Origin: Alcanivorax sp.
GTDB lineage: Bacteria; Pseudomonadota; Gammaproteobacteria; Pseudomonadales; Alcanivoracaceae
Reading direction: 5' to 3'
NCBI GenBank assembly: GCA_007135015.1
Contig: SLJS01000084.1
Span: forward strand, 1 to 6,200
DNA: 6,200 nt
In this document: one piece after another, positions 4,568 to 6,200 of the stretch
How positions within the stretch are numbered: position 1 is the first letter of the stretch
Layout: every line of letters starts with the position of its first letter
The notes under the pieces: model-generated
What the model was told of the DNA's origin: nothing
Databases searched by the model: none
What the model saw: only the letters and a program-made list of their open reading frames with translations
Program-made: the position numbers and the translations under genes

Positions 4568-5794
4568 TCAATAATAGTAGCCGATATTCAGATTGACCCG
4601 GGTGTTGGTGCCGCGCTCCTCGCCGGCCAGTACACCGCCGATAAACGGCTGGTTCCGTGCCGTGACCACATCAGCGTAGATGAAGGCATTGCCGGCGCTG
4701 AGGGAAGCACCCAGCACATTCATGAAGGTATCCTCGAAGTCGGGTTCCTTGTCGGTGACCAGGCTGTAGTTGTTGTACAGGGTGACATGGTCCAGCCCTC
4801 CCCGGTCCACGGAAATACTGTAGGCCAGGTTCGCCGTGTACAGGGTGTTTTCCAGCGGAACCGGCGAATCCGATGCGAAGGCGCCCAGGTTGACGAAGTC
4901 GCGCTCCTCGTCGGCCGCGAATTCCGGCGAGAACTCCAGGCGCGCGGCCTGTAGCATCAGGTTCCAGCGGCCATAATTCCCGTTCATGTGCACGGCTCCG
5001 GCCAATCGGTGGCCCGTATCCAGGGTCTGTGTATTGGACATCTGCCCGGCGCGGGCCGAAAGCCCGAATTCGGTTTCCGCCTTCACATCGTGCTGCAGGG
5101 TTCTGGCAACCCGCACGGTCACTTCATTGGTCTCGCGCTGAAAGTGCCCGTCCTCCTCGCCCTCGGAGGCAGGCGCGGTGACCAGATCATAGGAATAGCG
5201 TTCATTGCCGCTGCCCGGTGTGCCGTCATTCTTGAAAAAACCGGCGGCAACCGCCCAGGGCCCGCTCCCCCAGTGAAGTGTGCCGCCCAGGTCATAGTCG
5301 TCCTCCAGCCCCAGGTAAAAACCACTGGAAAAGAAGAAGCTGTGGGAATTGTAGGGAAGATTGCCGAAAGGAACCTGCTGCACGCCCACACGGGCGGTAA
5401 GGCGCTCGGTGAAGTCATAACCGATCCAGCCGTGATGAATGGTGTCCATGAACTCATACCAGCGGTACTCGCCTGAAAAGGACACCCGCCCCTGGCGTCC
5501 GACCACATTGACCCGGAAGACCTCGAACTCCAGGTCGCCGAAACGCTCACGGCTTGCCTCGTCCCAGTCCCGATACGCGTACTGGAATCGCAGCGCGCCG
5601 CCGAAGACCATGCCGTCGGCCGTGGCGGGCTCATAGTCCTCCACCCATCTCTCGAGCCGTTCGGTTCGCTGTTCCAGCGCCCGCGGATCCTCCGCCCGGG
5701 CAAAACAGCTGGTCAGCACGAGCGCCGGAAAAAGAATGCAATGCGCGAAGATCCTCGAGCCCTGTCGCAATAACTGAGAACGAACGGAAATCAT
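4568..5794 (-). CDS. Outer-membrane porin-like beta-barrel protein
   Basis: The 408-residue product has a signal peptide (basic MISVRSQLLRQGSR, hydrophobic IFAHCILFPALVLTS, then ARA before ED, cleavage likely after Ala34). A short coiled-coil segment follows (DPRALEQRTERLERWVED), as in many trimeric porins. The rest is a run of amphipathic strands rich in Gly, Tyr, Phe and Trp (GGALRFQYAYRDW, GRVSFSGEYRWYEF, LTARVGVQQVPFG). It ends NLNIGYYY, with the terminal aromatic residue typical of barrels assembled by BAM. It most resembles the phosphate-selective porin O/P superfamily fold, but the substrate cannot be read from sequence. A ribosome site GGGGAG lies 5 nt before the ATG. The gene starts 15 nt after the BetT-like stop, so the two are almost certainly cotranscribed. 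This suggests it lets the carrier's substrate, perhaps choline or betaine, cross the outer membrane (inference). LTSC (27-30) also fits a lipobox. Confidence 0.86.
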   Translation of the reverse strand: MISVRSQLLRQGSRIFAHCILFPALVLTSCFARAEDPRALEQRTERLERWVEDYEPATADGMVFGGALRFQYAYRDWDEASRERFGDLEFEVFRVNVVGRQGRVSFSGEYRWYEFMDTIHHGWIGYDFTERLTARVGVQQVPFGNLPYNSHSFFFSSGFYLGLEDDYDLGGTLHWGSGPWAVAAGFFKNDGTPGSGNERYSYDLVTAPASEGEEDGHFQRETNEVTVRVARTLQHDVKAETEFGLSARAGQMSNTQTLDTGHRLAGAVHMNGNYGRWNLMLQAARLEFSPEFAADEERDFVNLGAFASDSPVPLENTLYTANLAYSISVDRGGLDHVTLYNNYSLVTDKEPDFEDTFMNVLGASLSAGNAFIYADVVTARNQPFIGGVLAGEERGTNTRVNLNIGYYY

Positions 5795-5809
5795 GAGCGC
5801 TCCCCTTTA

Positions 5810-6200
5810 TCAGTCTGTCTGCGTGCCGGGTCCTGTCTGCCTGACGTGCAGGAACTGCATATAGGTTTCGTACTGAGTCAGGAAATCCCCGATCACCTGC
5901 TCCCGGGTGTATCCCATGATGTCGTAATGGCCCGGCCCGTCCTGGAGGAAAACCTCGGCACGGTAATGCTTCCTGATGGCGGTTTCCCGACCGGGAAGTT
6001 CGGGGAAGGCAAAGCTTGGAATACGGTAGCCGCGCAGACAGACTGCATAGACGAACTCCTCGGTTTCGCCCTGCCTGACCGTAACTTCAACCAGCTCCGG
6101 TTCCACACTCAGGCTTACGTCCAGTCCCCGGGCGCGAATCTCCTCGGCCACCACCTCCATCGCCGGTTTCACGGTGTTCTCGAGGAATCGTGTTACCTGC
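5810..6200 (-). CDS. betT: BCCT-family transporter, BetT-like, C-terminal cytoplasmic domain (partial)
   Basis: The frame is open to the window edge, so only the last 129 residues are seen; the transmembrane part lies to the right. The visible part matches the long C-terminal regulatory tail that distinguishes BetT-type choline carriers: QVTRFLENTVKPAMEVVAEE, then EEFVYAVCLRGYRIPSF, then HYRAEVFLQDGPGHYDIMGY, then TREQVIGDFLTQYETYMQFL-HV. In E. coli and Pseudomonas BetT this domain sits in the cytoplasm and tunes proton-coupled choline uptake to osmolarity. A GTG at 6172 within this frame is not a gene start, because upstream codons continue the homology. The gene is followed after 15 nt by the porin-like gene. 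BCCT tails of this type are also found on carriers for related quaternary amines, so choline is likely but not proven. Confidence 0.85.
   Translation of the reverse strand, partial: QVTRFLENTVKPAMEVVAEEIRARGLDVSLSVEPELVEVTVRQGETEEFVYAVCLRGYRIPSFAFPELPGRETAIRKHYRAEVFLQDGPGHYDIMGYTREQVIGDFLTQYETYMQFLHVRQTGPGTQTD

Noticed and set aside
4220..4954. A 244-codon plus-strand frame across the zinc-ribbon gene, heptamer array and porin 3' end
   Set aside because: It crosses non-coding repeats and is antisense to two supported genes. Its Lys/Glu/Ala/Arg/Ser/Pro run simply reflects translation of the heptamers.
4988..5476. Plus-strand frame opposite the porin
   Set aside because: The minus-strand product has a signal peptide, alternating barrel strands and a C-terminal aromatic residue; the plus frame has none of these.

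Overview
The window looks like chromosomal DNA from a GC-rich gammaproteobacterium. FadH, the BetT-type BCCT carrier tail, the outer-membrane barrel protein and the DUF6164-like protein all read as gammaproteobacterial. The choline/betaine-type carrier fits a salt-tolerant lineage such as Chromatiales/Ectothiorhodospiraceae or Halomonas-like bacteria; that placement is an inference from remembered families, not a search. I see no rRNA, tRNA, CRISPR array, transposase or phage gene.

Layout. (1) Bases 1-356 hold the 3' part of a GxxExxY-family gene broken by a 5-bp tandem duplication. (2) Bases 357-521 are non-coding and hold a perfect 15-nt palindrome and a GC hairpin touching the fadH stop codon. 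(3) Bases 522-2567 (minus) encode a full-length 2,4-dienoyl-CoA reductase, FadH, for beta-oxidation of unsaturated fatty acids. (4) Bases 2568-2674 are a divergent control region, and bases 2675-3307 (plus) encode a TetR-family repressor. Two promoters overlap face to face on one 44-bp near-palindrome, so a single repressor-bound site could control fadH and the regulator together. (5) Bases 3389-3748 (plus) encode a small membrane-anchored DUF6164-like protein. (6) Bases 3710-4356 (minus) hold two small genes coupled by a TGATG stop/start overlap: a zinc-ribbon protein followed by a 101-residue protein I do not recognise. The second gene ends inside the 3' end of the DUF6164-like gene. (7) Bases 4357-4567 are non-coding and carry five tandem heptamers just past the porin stop. 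(8) Bases 4568-6200 (minus) hold an outer-membrane porin-like barrel gene 15 nt downstream of the C-terminal part of a BetT-like BCCT transporter that runs off the right edge.

Two themes stand out. One is a self-contained module for degrading unsaturated fatty acids (fadH plus a divergent TetR regulator with a very symmetric operator/promoter). The other is a likely transport operon pairing an inner-membrane quaternary-amine carrier with an outer-membrane channel. The least explained part is the zinc-ribbon/101-residue pair, whose second gene begins with a strong inverted repeat.
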